Below, piece after piece: positions 43,201 to 53,715 of a stretch of 64,000 nucleotides of DNA; the stretch's first letter is position 1, and each line of letters starts with the position of its first letter. Source of the DNA: Codonopsis lanceolata (taxonomy: Eukaryota; Streptophyta; Magnoliopsida; Asterales; Campanulaceae). Location of the stretch: NCBI GenBank assembly GCA_013146195.2, contig CM028377.1, positions 67,801,501 to 67,865,500 on the forward strand, read 5' to 3'. The position numbers and the translations under genes were made by a program. Below the pieces are notes generated by a model, which ran no database searches, was not told where the DNA came from, and saw only the letters and a program-made list of their open reading frames with translations.

Positions 43201-43485
43201 GCTCATATTTTCGTATACAATGAACATCTCATTGTCAATGGTTACATGCTCATAGGAGCAATAATCACTATAATTTAAAATAAAATGAGTAAATAATTGG
43301 TTAATTTTATAAAGTGGACGGAATAAGCTATTTTTAAGCAAAAAAAAAAACCCTTTAGAGAGAGCATGTTAACGTTGCGCGAGCATCGTCACGCATGGGC
43401 TAATGAAAATTGCTAGTTCGGGAGGACACTAAACCCAAACTTTTTGACAAGAAAGAAGATATGTCTACCACTTAGCGGTGAAATA
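40241..43485. other. Gene-poor intergenic stretch
   Basis: No coding region is supportable. 40740-41200 contains repeated GGCCGACCTT and TTTTGGGC words on a G-rich strand, probably a decayed DNA element. 42540-42635 holds a short tandem repeat listed separately. Poly-purine tracts (GAGAGA) cluster at 42400-42830. Open frames near 41029-41456 are short and low complexity. Confidence 0.5.
42548..42635. repeat. Short tandem repeat, period about 38 bp
   Basis: GAGATCTCAAAGGTTCCGCC then AGAGTTTAAGAGCTG recurs as GAGATCTTGGAGGTTCCGCT then GGAGTTTGTGAGCTT, with a third start GAGATCTCGGT. About 2.3 diverged units. Confidence 0.75.
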
Positions 43486-43797
43486 GATTATTGGGTGAAA
43501 TTCGGGCCGGTACCCTTTTCTAAGTTTTCAATCGCTCCAATCTCATGTTTTTATTTTCAACCATAAAAAGTCATTTTTTGGGCAAAATGACTACGATACC
43601 CTTAATGAACTGAAAGCGCTCTACAGAGGTCACTTACTCATTGCATCGTGTTGCATCAACTTTTGCACCGTGATACATCAATTTAATTGCATCAATGAAC
43701 TTTAATTAAAATTAACAGTGCGGGAATAATACACTTTAATTTTAAAACTATCCCAAGATACATGCGAATGAATATAAATTATATTTAGATTACTTAC

Positions 43798-44367
43798 TGA
43801 TGCTACACAATTTGGTCTTAGGCAGTTCCCTTGTAGGATATATGGGCTTATGTTAAGGTATGATCTTGTGAAAACCTTGTCAAAAGAAAATAACCTTAGA
43901 AGGAATGCAAGGCAGGGCCTCGCGGCGTGAGAGTAAGTCCTTAGCTTGTTAAAGCAAAATGACAGAGTTTCGGTGTGTAGAAGTGAGCGTACCTTTGAAA
44001 TGAAGTATTGCAAATTATATATAGCCTTTTTGGGAGTGAAATCCGGGCTAAGTCATTGCTATGGCGAGGTCATAGGCTTTTATGACCATAAATGCGGGTT
44101 GACCGCGTAACTGACGGAACCATGGCCTAAATCTCGGGCATCAGAGTTATCTGACAGTTAGGCTTGGAATGGATCTATCTTATTAGAGCAGCCTTGCTCC
44201 CTGCTCGATCAGATTGGTAGGAGGATTCCTGCTCGGTAGATATGTAGGATCTTCTCCCCGGGTTATCCTGCTCGGGTGATCTTTTTCATGGTTCCTATCT
44301 TCCATGTGCTTATCATGTGAGGGCACACGTGCCCAGCTCGTGACTAGGATTTGGGCCGAGCTCATCA
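43798..44367 (-). mobile_element. Solo LTR with 5-bp target duplication
   Basis: 570 bp starting TGATGCTACACAATT and ending GCTCATCA, flanked by CTTAC on both sides (43793-43797 and 44368-44372). On the minus strand GGCTATATATAATTTGC is a plausible TATA box, which sets the orientation. No PBS or coding sequence adjoins it, as expected after LTR-LTR recombination. The family is unknown. Confidence 0.82.
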
Positions 44368-44376
44368 CTTACCTAA

Positions 44377-46855
44377 TGTTGAAACGAACAATCTTCGATA
44401 GAATCACGTTTGAATCACGATCACCGCAACAAACAATTTGCACGACTTCTCTATGATATCCACACAAATGGATTGGACATGATTAATCCAACAATTCTGT
44501 GCTAAACAATTATTGAATCAAAGTAGGAAGTAAGAAATTCTTCGTCAAACGAAGAACTAGTTCCTAATTTCTCTCTTTACAATTTTAGTGTTTCACCAAA
44601 ACCTTAAATTGGGTTGTGTATTTTCGTCCAAGTAAACCAATAAAACAATCTCTATTCAAAGGGATGTAGCATGCGACCACACAGTCTTAATCTCATTAGG
44701 ACTATGTCTTCGTATATTTATAATTATTTTATTTGAGCCCACTAATCCAATTAATGACCTGGATAATTGCGGGTCAGTACACTTTTGAGAAATTGTAACT
44801 GCTCCACTCTCCTATTTTTTTATTCAACCGATAAAGTGCTTTTTCAAAATTTTGTTCAAAAAATGCCCTGACTTTGTTTTGTCCTATCTCCTTCACTTTC
44901 ACTCTCTTCTCTGACTTTTTCTCTCTTCCCCGTACTGGACATTTTCTTATATTGAGTGGTTTTCCTTTGTTTAAGTGATTGATAAATAAAAACGAGATAT
45001 TGGAATCAACAAAAGAAATCAATGAATACAAAACGACACAGATGGAAGATATGAACAACGATACCAATGTTAACGATGATAGCACCTTCCATGGGAATTA
45101 AAGATTTGAAGAAGAAAGGCATATTCCATGGCAATTGGTAGACTTCAATCATCCATTACAATGCAATACAGAGAGCTTGGGCATTACATAAATTGAATTC
45201 AAACTTTTCAAACATGATGTGGGCGGCGTTGCCTTCGATGTGGGCGTCGTTGCCTATGATGTGGCCGTCGTTTGGGCAGTATTTAGGAACTTACGACGCC
45301 AATTTTCTACATCGTACCTCTTGCGACATCCAATTTTCTGCATCGTACCTTTCTTGGAGTTGCGATGTTTGCCTCGTAGGCTTTAATGCTTGCTTCGTAG
45401 GCTCCAATGTTTGCCTCGTAGGCTTCAATGTTTGTGTCGTAGGCTACGATGGTTGCCTCGTAGGATTTATAGTGTATGTTTAGTATCAAATGAGATATCT
45501 GTTTATATCCATTTGATTCTTTTTATGTGATTTTGAAAAAAAAAAGAAAAAGAAAAGAGATCGATATATATGACTTCGTTGGTTCCTCAAGGACTGTTGT
45601 TACTCCTTATTCGGTTTTCTATTTTCCGAAAATGAACGACGAATACAGATTCAAAAATGAACGACGAATACTGATCCAAAAATGAACGACACCCAATGTT
45701 TTGAGTGATGCCCAAATATGGGCAGTGGCTTTTGCCTTGCGATGCCCAAAATTTTTAGCGATGCCCAATTTTTTTCCTTGTGACGCCCAAATTTGGACTG
45801 TGGCTTTGTCCGTACACTTTTCCTTCATTAAGGGTATCTTCATCATTTTCCCTCAAAAAGTGTACTTTAGCAGTTTTAAACAAATATATGAGACTTTTCC
45901 GATTATAATTCAATCACACGAGACCGGCTCGATTATCACCATTAATGACTCAAATAAATTACAGTTCAATTCATTCTAAGTATGTGACCCAATAGGTTCC
46001 TATATTACGTTAGCAATAATTTATTACTATATCAAATATATAATTAATTATAAACAATGAGCGACATCTAGCAATACATCATTATCACCCAAGTAATAGG
46101 AATTATCAGTGATTACAAATACAAATAACTGATTGTGACCACATAGTTCTTTTTCCTTTGTCCAAATATTTGATTAAACACAATGTATGAAACGTATCAT
46201 CCTTGTTATAGTTTAATCTAGGTTTCTTGATCTTCGAGTAGTCTTATATAATAAACAAATAAACTCAATATCTTATATTGATTTATTTGAACACGACCAT
46301 GCATTTACTTGAGTCTCACTCATCAATGGGCCCATAAATATTACACTCATGTTATATAGGAGAGACAAATTCTATTCTACATCGTTCATATCTCTCAGCA
46401 TGATTCATGGGATATTCAATATTCGATTTTATAATCACCTTGTTACAAAATAACGTTTATTGGTATCAAAATATACGACTCCTCATCTATGGTATATAAC
46501 GACTTCAAGTCAAAGGATAACAAATACATTTATCACTATGCGAATCGCTTGTGACACTCACGTAACGATCCATGTAGCATTCTCATGCGAGTCAATCCAG
46601 TACGTCGTTACACCTAGCACACACCCATATGTAGACTGATATCAACTATATGAATCTCAACACATACTAGTCTTCGTGTATTATTATTGCCCTTATTAAT
46701 AATAATACTCGACCAGGGAATTCAAGAATAACATATTTATTCTAAGGGCTTAATGATGTATTACTATGAATAAACAAACAATATATAATAAATAAATGCC
46801 TCAATAAATAATGATATATGGAGAAATATATTTGCCTCTAGGGCATAAACCAACA
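44377..46855 (-). mobile_element. Solo-LTR-like element (Copia-like) carrying a nested MULE
   Basis: The ends are TGTTGAAACG and ATAAACCAACA, giving TGTTG/CAACA inverted tips. On the minus strand it starts TGTTGGTTTATGCCCTAGAG, a beginning I associate with plant LTR retroelements. Without the MULE and one target copy it is about 1.29 kb. No matching 5-bp flanking duplication was found (CCTAA against TTTTT), so it may have lost a flank or recombined between elements. Confidence 0.6.
44759..45940. mobile_element. Mutator-like element (MULE) with exact 9-bp target duplication
   Basis: 1182 bp flanked by ATTAATGAC at 44750-44758 and 45941-45949. The left end (GGATAATTGCGGGTCAGT, AAATTGTAACTGCTCC) and the reversed right end (GGTGATAATCGAGCCGGT, GAATTATAATCGG) are diverged long inverted repeats of about 100 bp. 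The interior has no transposase. It holds a 21-24-bp tandem repeat of TTTGCCTCGTAGGCT words at 45365-45470 (about five units) and CGATGCCCAAA words at 45700-45795. The sequence just inside the left repeat is T- and C-rich. Confidence 0.85.
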
Positions 46856-47153
46856 TTTTTGCACTGCGATACATAAGTTTTAATTACCTAATCCAATTTT
46901 GCATTGCGATGAGTTAATTTTTGCACCGCGATACAAAATCATAAAAAATCAGACCACGTCATCCACCTTCTTCTTCTATCTCCTCCGTCATAAGCCACCT
47001 TCTTCTTCTATCTCCTCCGTTGTAAGCCATCTTCCTCTTCCTTCTTCGCCTTCGTCCCAACTGAAAAATCCTTCAACCCAACACAAATCTATTATAGTTT
47101 CATATTTCATGAATAAAAAAGCAATTTCCCTTTCGGGAGCTATTGGTCCAAAA

Positions 47154-49098
47154 TGTATGCTTAAATAGGCTAGAGGGGGGGTGAATAGCCTATATTGCCA
47201 ATTTAAAAATAATCTTCGAACATTCAAGACGAATGAGAAAGAACACATTTTTAAGGCAAAAGCAATCTGAAGAAGGTCTGTTGGTACCACAGGACAACAC
47301 ACGTGTTTAGCATGTCTGCTGGTAGCACATGGCAACATACTTGCTCTTGAGCAGAATAATGAGCTCTGCTGGCAGATTGCTAACAAACTGTAAGCATGTA
47401 AAAGGAGTTTAGCAGCGGAAAGATTGAGGCTTAACATATTTATCAAAGAAGTCTTAAGTAGCCATACACAAATATATGTTATGAACAATAGCATACTTAA
47501 TCCTTCTCCAGATGCAGTTGAAGAAAACATAGAAAGATAACTTTCAAATAAGTAAAATAGTTTATAAAAGCTAATAGATGAATCAGAGCTGAGTTTGATA
47601 AATATCTTATATTAAAATTCAGCAAAGGTTTGCTCAAAGACAAACATACTTATTACATCAACTTAAACTCTCGATTTAATTTATTTATCCTCTTGCTCCA
47701 GATCTTCAACCTCTACTCAATAATTCATAACTAAATATCCTAAGCAAAGGCTGCAGTAGAAGACGACAACGAGGGATAGATATGAGACAACAATTTTTAG
47801 GGTCACTTAGATAAGAAATATCTAAGTTAATGAGTGCAAAGCACTCGACTCCCTATGATGATCTATGATTGCACAACCAACAACACTTGTAATAGAGTAC
47901 AAGTTTGTAAATATGAATGCAATACATACAAATAGCTCTTCATCTTCTTTGGGCATCTTTCAGGATCTATCTTCAACGAATCTGAAGTGCTTAGCCTCTA
48001 GCTAAGAATAAATCTTTGTAGCTCTATTAGAGACTGAATTTTTCGAAGAAGGTTGAAGAACTCAAATCAAGAAAGGAGTTCTTGATCAAGACACCGATCT
48101 CTGACTTGTAGATTTTCAGATCTCTCTCTTCTCTTTTTCTTTTTTCTTCCTAGCAACCCACATAAAATGTTTTGTTAAGGTCTAGGTTCTTTCACCGTGA
48201 TCTCTTGTGAAGATCTGAGTTGATCGTTGTTGAAGACGATCTCCTTGTGGATCTCACTACCTTGTTGATATGCTCTATCACACTGTTACTAGCTTAGCCT
48301 TTGAGAAATGAAGAAGAGGATTAACTTTTATATACATGGTTTTTAGATCCGTTGAGATCTTTTGAGTAATCTACTGTCCGTTGGAACAGTGTTGATCATA
48401 AAGTCTATTGGATAAAGATTTACTCTGAAGATCTTTGAGAAGTTGTCGATCAGAGTTGATGTCTCTCAAGAGGTGGTCTGATGAACAATACACTGACAAA
48501 TGGTTTGTCCAATAAAGTAGTTTTTTTTTTTACTTTTCGTACCAGATGTGGAGAGAAGATATCTATTGGATAATGTAGAACAATATCCAACTAATTTTGC
48601 AGGATATGAGTTGTCTGGCCTTTTAGGTCAGATAGACTTTTGAGGCTTGAACACCTTTATGTTTTTGAATGGCTGCATTCTTTTCTCTGTAGATTACACG
48701 TGTAGTCCTTGATAGAACAAAGGTCTGCTGCTATGATATTCCTTCTAAAAGATAATATCTTTCAGTAGAAAGGTCTGCTGGTCGATGTAATTGCGGTAGG
48801 AACTATCAATCCGTAACAAGTCTGCTGGTGAGGTTTCTTCAAGAGAACAATCACACTGTAGCAGGTTTGCTGGTGCTGGTGTACTGGAATCGCTAGTCTG
48901 TTGATCATCATGTAAGAGTATGACTGAGATAAGGACTCTCTTAGTCTAAGGCATGCGTGATGTCCAACAAGTTGCCACACTAACCGGTACGTAGCCCTTT
49001 TAGTCACTTGTTAGAACACGCGATAATGAGAACAAACAAATCAAGGTGTTTGGAATATGCAAAGGAATAAATCTTAAATCAGGAGACATATTCCAACA
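47154..49098 (-). mobile_element. Solo-LTR-like element, 1.9 kb, SIRE/Maximus-like
   Basis: On the minus strand it starts TGTTGGAATATGTCTCC and ends with a C-run TATTCACCCCCCCTCTAGCC then AAGCATACA. A TATA-like GTATATAAAAG lies near 48335. CACCCCCCCTCTAG close to the LTR end is a feature I associate with SIRE/Maximus Copia LTRs. Repeated CTGCTGG words (48730-48870) are internal. No PBS follows and no target duplication was found; compared with the related block at 14510, a few tens of bases seem missing at the insertion point. Confidence 0.6.
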
Positions 49099-50005
49099 GG
49101 AGTGTTGCCCCCGAACCCCCATGAAGAGGCGCTGCTCCCTCAACCTGACCGGGCAGGTCGATCCCCGTTTCGTTGCACACAATCGTGATTTTCAAACTTA
49201 CCGGAGCTGTGGAAGAAGATGATCTGGGCATTTTAGGAATAATTTTTTGAATTTTTTTTTTTTGCGATCGATGGAAAAGAACACTGGACCGAAGTGGTTA
49301 AATATTTGAGAAAGGAGATCAACCTACACATTTTCCTAGATTATTCATAAACAGTGTTTTTAAAATCGGCCTAGGTGTTAGGCACCACCTCGGCGCCTAG
49401 AAATTTGGGAAATCAACTAGGTGCTCCATGCGGCCTAGGCAACCAACTACTGATTTTTCATATTTTTTTAAATTTTGGCCCTAATTAATGTCATTTTGCG
49501 TTTTTTTAGGCAAAACCCTACATTTGGCCACCCAACTTTTCAAAAAATTGCAATGCGGCCACCGAAAGTTTAAAACTTGCAATGAGGCCACTGAACTAAA
49601 TTTTTGTTGCACTCGTGCCCATATTTTGGATGTCCGTTAGCTCCATCGTTAAATATGAGTGAAATCCCTATTTTGCCCCCTTTAAATAAAAATTATTCTC
49701 TTTATGTGATATTAGAAACCAAAAGGGGTCTAACTGAAAAAATATTATTATATATCGCCGACCTCCTTCATCTTTTCCGGCGAATCTCCATCGCCGACGT
49801 CAGATCTGCCTCTTCCTTCACCCGCATCCGGCCAAACCTTCCCCACTCTGCATCACCGCCCCAAATCCATTCCAGATCTGGCCGGCGAGACTCCATTGTT
49901 GGGCCAGCAACCTCTTTTCTCCATCTAGAAATCCGGCAAAGCAAGCCCACCTCTGTTTGTTCAGAGAGATAAGCTCCAGTTCTTCCAATTCATCTAGATG
50001 TATCA

Positions 50006-50293
50006 TTGCGAGAGGGGTGCAAACAATTGGAACAGACTTCGACTCCTCCTAGATTTGCACTTGTTCGCAGAGAAAAGAATCCACTTCCGGATAGCATCCC
50101 TAGTCGAGCCCCTTTTTGCAAAGAACTTGGAGACTCAGAATTTGCCCTAGATACAGATTGCGAAGAGGATCCAAAACACCTTACTGAATTGTCGACTTTT
50201 TCTTTCCTTTCAGGAGCTGAAGGATACACTACCGGCTCCTCTTCCTCCACTGCCTCCTGCCTCGACCAGAAAACAATGTCCATGCCTCGCTAA
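50006..50293 (+). pseudogene. Captured gene fragment inside the Pack-MULE, plus strand
   Basis: A 95-codon frame with non-repetitive composition (ALVRREKNPLPDSIPSRAPF, CKELGDSEFALDTDCEEDPK). It lies 30 bp after a UTR-like CT-rich segment. I do not recognize the parent gene. It may be one exon with its 5' leader. Confidence 0.4.
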
Positions 50294-50365
50294 CCAATTC
50301 AGGAAAGATAGACGTAATAGAAACGCAAGAAAAATGTTCCAATTCGCATAGGGAAAGACGCAACT

Positions 50366-50686
50366 CTACCTCTGCGAAGAAACCTTAGCTTCCTTGGACT
50401 CAATGTCTGAATTGTCCTGAGTCGAACCATTCTCCCTTGAAGATTCACCTTTCTCACGCCCTTCGTCACTATACTCCGACTCAGACTCGGTTTGCGGCAC
50501 ATCCGACCAATCTTCGACAAAGCTCTCGAACTTATCCGACCCGCCTCTGTTACCCGATCTCAAGAAAGAGTCTGTATCAATGTTGGAATTGAAGGGCCCA
50601 GAAATAGAACCCCCTGTAGCTTCCTTCTCGGGGTCGGTTATCTTGGTAGTCTGTGGAGAGGTCGTTAAACTCACGACTTCCGGCAA
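50366..50686 (-). pseudogene. Captured gene fragment inside the Pack-MULE, minus strand
   Basis: A 106-codon minus-strand frame, acidic and Ser-rich (FVEDWSDVPQTESESEYSDE), ending at SSQR where AG|GTAGAG could be a splice donor. It starts at the inner edge of the right terminal repeat. The parent gene is unknown; opposite orientation to the other fragment suggests two captures or a rearrangement. Confidence 0.4.
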
Positions 50687-50930
50687 TACATAATAACATT
50701 TTTTCAGTTAGACCCCTTTGGTTTCTAATATCACTTAAAGAGAATAATTGTTATTTAAAGGGGTAAAATAGTGATTTCACTCATATTTAACGATGGAGCT
50801 AACGGACATCCAAAATATGGGCACGCGTGCAACAAAAATTTAGTTCAGTGGCCTCATTGCAAGTTTTAAACTTTCGGTGGCCGTATTGCAATTTTTTGAA
50901 AAGTTGGGTGGCCAAATGTAGGGTTTTGCC

Positions 50931-52031
50931 TTTTTTTTAATAATACTAAACATCAATTTCAAATTGTTAAATTGTTTTATAAATTTTTAATTGTTAACGG
51001 ACCAATGGATAATTGAACTATTTACTATTTTTGTAATATTTTGAACTTTAGATGATATTAAATTTCTAGTTTTACTTTTAAAATTTAACATCATAATGCA
51101 ATCATTATTTTTAAATTATTAGGTGATATCTAGTATTAGTATATTTAAAAAATTAATGTTTAATAATTAGTTTATAATAAAGAAATATATTAAAAATATT
51201 ATATTATGTCTTATTTCTAAACTCCGCTTATATTCTGCTAAACGCTAGATGCTGGTTTAACATTTAACGATTTTAGAACCTTAAATATTTTTTTATATAT
51301 ATAAAAGGACAAATATTGATATATTGTTGGCAAGTAACATCAACACAATGTCAAATAAATTATTAAAGTTTTGGATACAAGGGATACCCATAATCGTTTT
51401 AATATCATGCTTTATTTTTTAAAATTATTATTGTCATTTGGGTTGAAAATGATTGTTTATTTGATTTTAGCTTGGTATTCTTAATTTGTTGTTTTTATTT
51501 ATTTATTGGGTTAGATGATCATGATATGACTTCACCATTAGGATGGTGAAAGGCTACTAAACCTTGGTAGGCTCCTATCAGGCTACATGACCAACCAATA
51601 AGAATGACAGGATAAAATTGTACTTAGAATCAGTTAACCAAACCATTGATGATTATTGTTAATTAAATGTGTTGACTATTCGTAGTTGTTGTTGCATTTA
51701 TTGGTAGGATATGACCCATATCTTAATCCAATAACAATTTATTAATGACCGCATCTGCCTGTGTCTTCTCAAGAATTTAAACCTAATGTTTGTTTAGCTT
51801 AAAAGCCAAGGTCACCAATCCCTAATTATCTTAGTACTTGCCATAATTACCAAACTCTAGCTATTTGTCACAAAAACAGATTATATTTATATTTTTTGAA
51901 TGCTAATGCAATCATAGCCAATGCTATGAAAATAAATCTAAGTTCATTCATATTTATCATCAATTTCAATTATTTCTTAATTCTTTAATGAGCGTGATTC
52001 ATATACTCATTATGAAACCTTCAATGAATGC
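50931..52031. other. Intergenic AT-rich DNA, no gene seen
   Basis: No coding frame longer than chance and no clear element beyond the possible right tip at about 51250-51285. A short direct word pair (GCTACTAAACC, GGCTACATGACC) near 51550 is not informative. Confidence 0.55.
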
Positions 52032-52045
52032 ATATTTATTAAAAT

Positions 52046-52150
52046 GTCCCTAAGGGGTGGATCAGTGGTAGACATGGGCTTCATAATGTGTGAGGTCTCA
52101 TGTTCGATCCCTTCCCATACCCCCTTAAGAGAGAATTTTTTTTTAAAAAA
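52046..52150 (+). mobile_element. tRNA-type SINE with 14-bp target duplication
   Basis: Flanked by ATATTTATTAAAAT at 52032-52045 and 52151-52164, identical in all 14 bases. The body has an A-box-like GGATCAGTGGTAGAC and a B-box-like CATGTTCGATCCC at typical spacing. It ends in a T-run followed by an A-run. Box A/B arrangement, long TSD and about 105-bp length all support a short tRNA-derived SINE. It lies about 0.5 kb upstream of the BPP-like transcript leader. Confidence 0.8.
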
Positions 52151-52164
52151 ATATTTATTAAAAT

Positions 52165-52640
52165 TTTTGGTTAAGTTTATAAGTTATACGTTGTTTCTGT
52201 TGTAATGTATGACGTAATTTGTTTCTAAGTGCATTTATTTGTATTTTTAGTTGGGAAAAAGTTACACATAATGATGTATTAATGCTATTCCACCTTGTAT
52301 GTAAATGGTTTTAGTGCCGACTTTATAGCACTCAAATTTCCCGATATAAATTAACTGACAAAGTGAATTTAATAACTTTAGTCCATAATGGAAGCTCATT
52401 TCTAAACAATTTTTTTTCTTCAAAATTTTGGATATAGGGAGTAGTTAATATGATGCTAATAAAAATATAAACAGTGATTTGCAATTTTACTGTTAATCTT
52501 AAATGCTATTAGTAAAAATGTTTAACAATAATTACATATTTATTTCTAGTGTAAATAATTCTGTCTGGGGGCTAATTTGGAAAACAATAAAGCTAAGTGG
52601 CACCATTGTAAATTTGTAATAACACAGGTGGAAGCAAAAC
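52165..52640. other. Proximal promoter region of the BPP-like gene
   Basis: AT-rich, with no clear TATA box that I can commit to. This is where host promoter elements are expected, as the probable leader starts around 52.65 kb. Confidence 0.35.
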
Positions 52641-52649
52641 AGAGATAAA

Positions 52650-53715
52650 AAGGGAAAACAAAATACTGTAGAAAAAGAGAAAATATCAACACCAAAGAGA
52701 GAAATTAAAAAAAAAAGAAAAAGAAAAAAAAACTGAGCAAGAAGGAAAGCTTGCTAAAGAGAAAAGGAAGAAGAAAAAATCCCTGAACCAAAAAAGGGAA
52801 CTCCTGCCATTTCTGCAACTTCTGCTGCTACTTGATGCTGCTGCTGCTGCTGCTCTCCATTACTTCCCATATTTTCATCTTTCTCCATCAACACTCCATC
52901 CCATCACATGATTAAAGTGAAGAAAAGAAAGTTTTTTTGAGGCTTTTTTTTAGGGTTTCTGCAGAATTTGATCCACCGACATTCCCGATCTGGCTAATGC
53001 AAGCAGATCCAAGCTCGTGATTTGGTTTTGTCTCTAAATTTGGTGTAATTTGAGGCGTTTTGGTTGGTGTTTGAGCTGGGTTTACTGGGTCGTTGAACCT
53101 GTTTGACTTTGACATGGGTAAGTCAAGTTCTTGAATTTTCTTGAAATGGTTGGGTTTTAGGTGTGATTTGAAGTTTGGAGCTGGGTTTTAAGTTTGTTGA
53201 AAAGTTGAATTTGATTTGGGTTTTGTGTAACTGTCATTATTGGGATCTCAATTTGGGTGTTTTATAGTATTGTGAGAAGTGGTAAGGAGCTAATGATATT
53301 GAATTGCGTGAATTTATGGAAAATTGGGCTGATTCATGCATAGGTTCATCGCATTACTGTATTGCGATTGAAGGAGCCGCTGAATATCGAGAGTTTGATT
53401 CACATTTAAGTGCTGGATTTAAAGTGGTTGTAAAGTGGAATTCATTTATTCTATGAGAATTTGCATTCATAATTGGAAATGAGTTCAATTTATGCCGAGA
53501 GATTTTTAGCTTTGGTGGAAAAGCATTTTCTTTTCGATTTGAAGAGAAATTGAGGAGGTTTGAGTTATACTGTTGGAAGTTATAATCTGGCCTCCGTTTA
53601 TGGTTGAGCTATGGTTTACTTGTTTCAGTTTGACTGGGAGAAGAACTATGGGCGGATTTATTTAGTATGGTAGGAGAGAAGTGATCTCTTTTGTGGAAAA
53701 AATTGGCTGGGAAAG
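52650..53715 (+). promoter_or_regulatory. Probable 5' leader of BPP-like gene with a UTR intron and three tiny uORFs
   Basis: A purine-rich start and a CTGCTGCTGCTGCTGCTG run (near 52838) fit a plant leader. A strong donor ATGG|GTAAGTC (intron from 53118) and a strong acceptor TTGTTTCAG| (to 53628) define a likely 511-bp UTR intron. After splicing, the ATG at 53114 reads Met-Val-stop. Two further ATGs (53648 and 53667) open frames of 5 codons each before the main ATG at 53716. All three are short and end before the main start, so they could lower or condition translation. Confidence 0.55.

Larger units (their letters stand above)
43492..49310. mobile_element. MULE-like region disrupted by three LTR insertions
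   Basis: The left end has AAATTCGGGCCGGTACCCTT and TTTTCAATCGCTCC. A possible right end, read in reverse near 49310, has CACTTCGGTCCAGTG and TTTTCCATCGATCGC. The parts lying outside the inserted LTRs (43492-43797, 46856-47153, 49099-49310) align in reverse with the related block at 14264-14790 in the same order: GATGCA words, an AGAAGGAAGA-rich stretch, and the GC-rich GATCGACCTGCCCGG segment. So they once formed a single unit. No 9-bp duplication was confirmed, so the outer limits are tentative. Confidence 0.5.
49509..50930. mobile_element. Pack-MULE with long terminal inverted repeats
   Basis: 1422 bp. The ends GGCAAAACCCTACATTTGGC and the reverse complement of GCCAAATGTAGGGTTTTGCC are identical over their first 40-plus bases. 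The inverted similarity extends about 245 bp (49509-49755 and 50686-50930). Flanking 9-mers GTTTTTTTA and TTTTTTTTA match at 8 of 9, fitting a MULE duplication. The GC-richer interior (49760-50685) has coding-like character and no transposase, which suggests captured host gene fragments. Confidence 0.83.
49350..51285. mobile_element. Possible element with GTTTTTAAAATCGGCC-type ends
   Basis: The left end GTGTTTTTAAAATCGGCCTA and the reversed right end AAGGTTCTAAAATCGTTAAA look like diverged inverted ends. The Pack-MULE at 49509-50930 lies inside. The assignment rests only on these tips and on CGGCCTAGG-rich left sequence. Confidence 0.25.

Noticed and set aside
45193..45483. 96-codon plus-strand frame with a Cys/Val-Gly repeat
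   Set aside because: It translates the 21-24-bp tandem repeat inside the MULE; no known domain.
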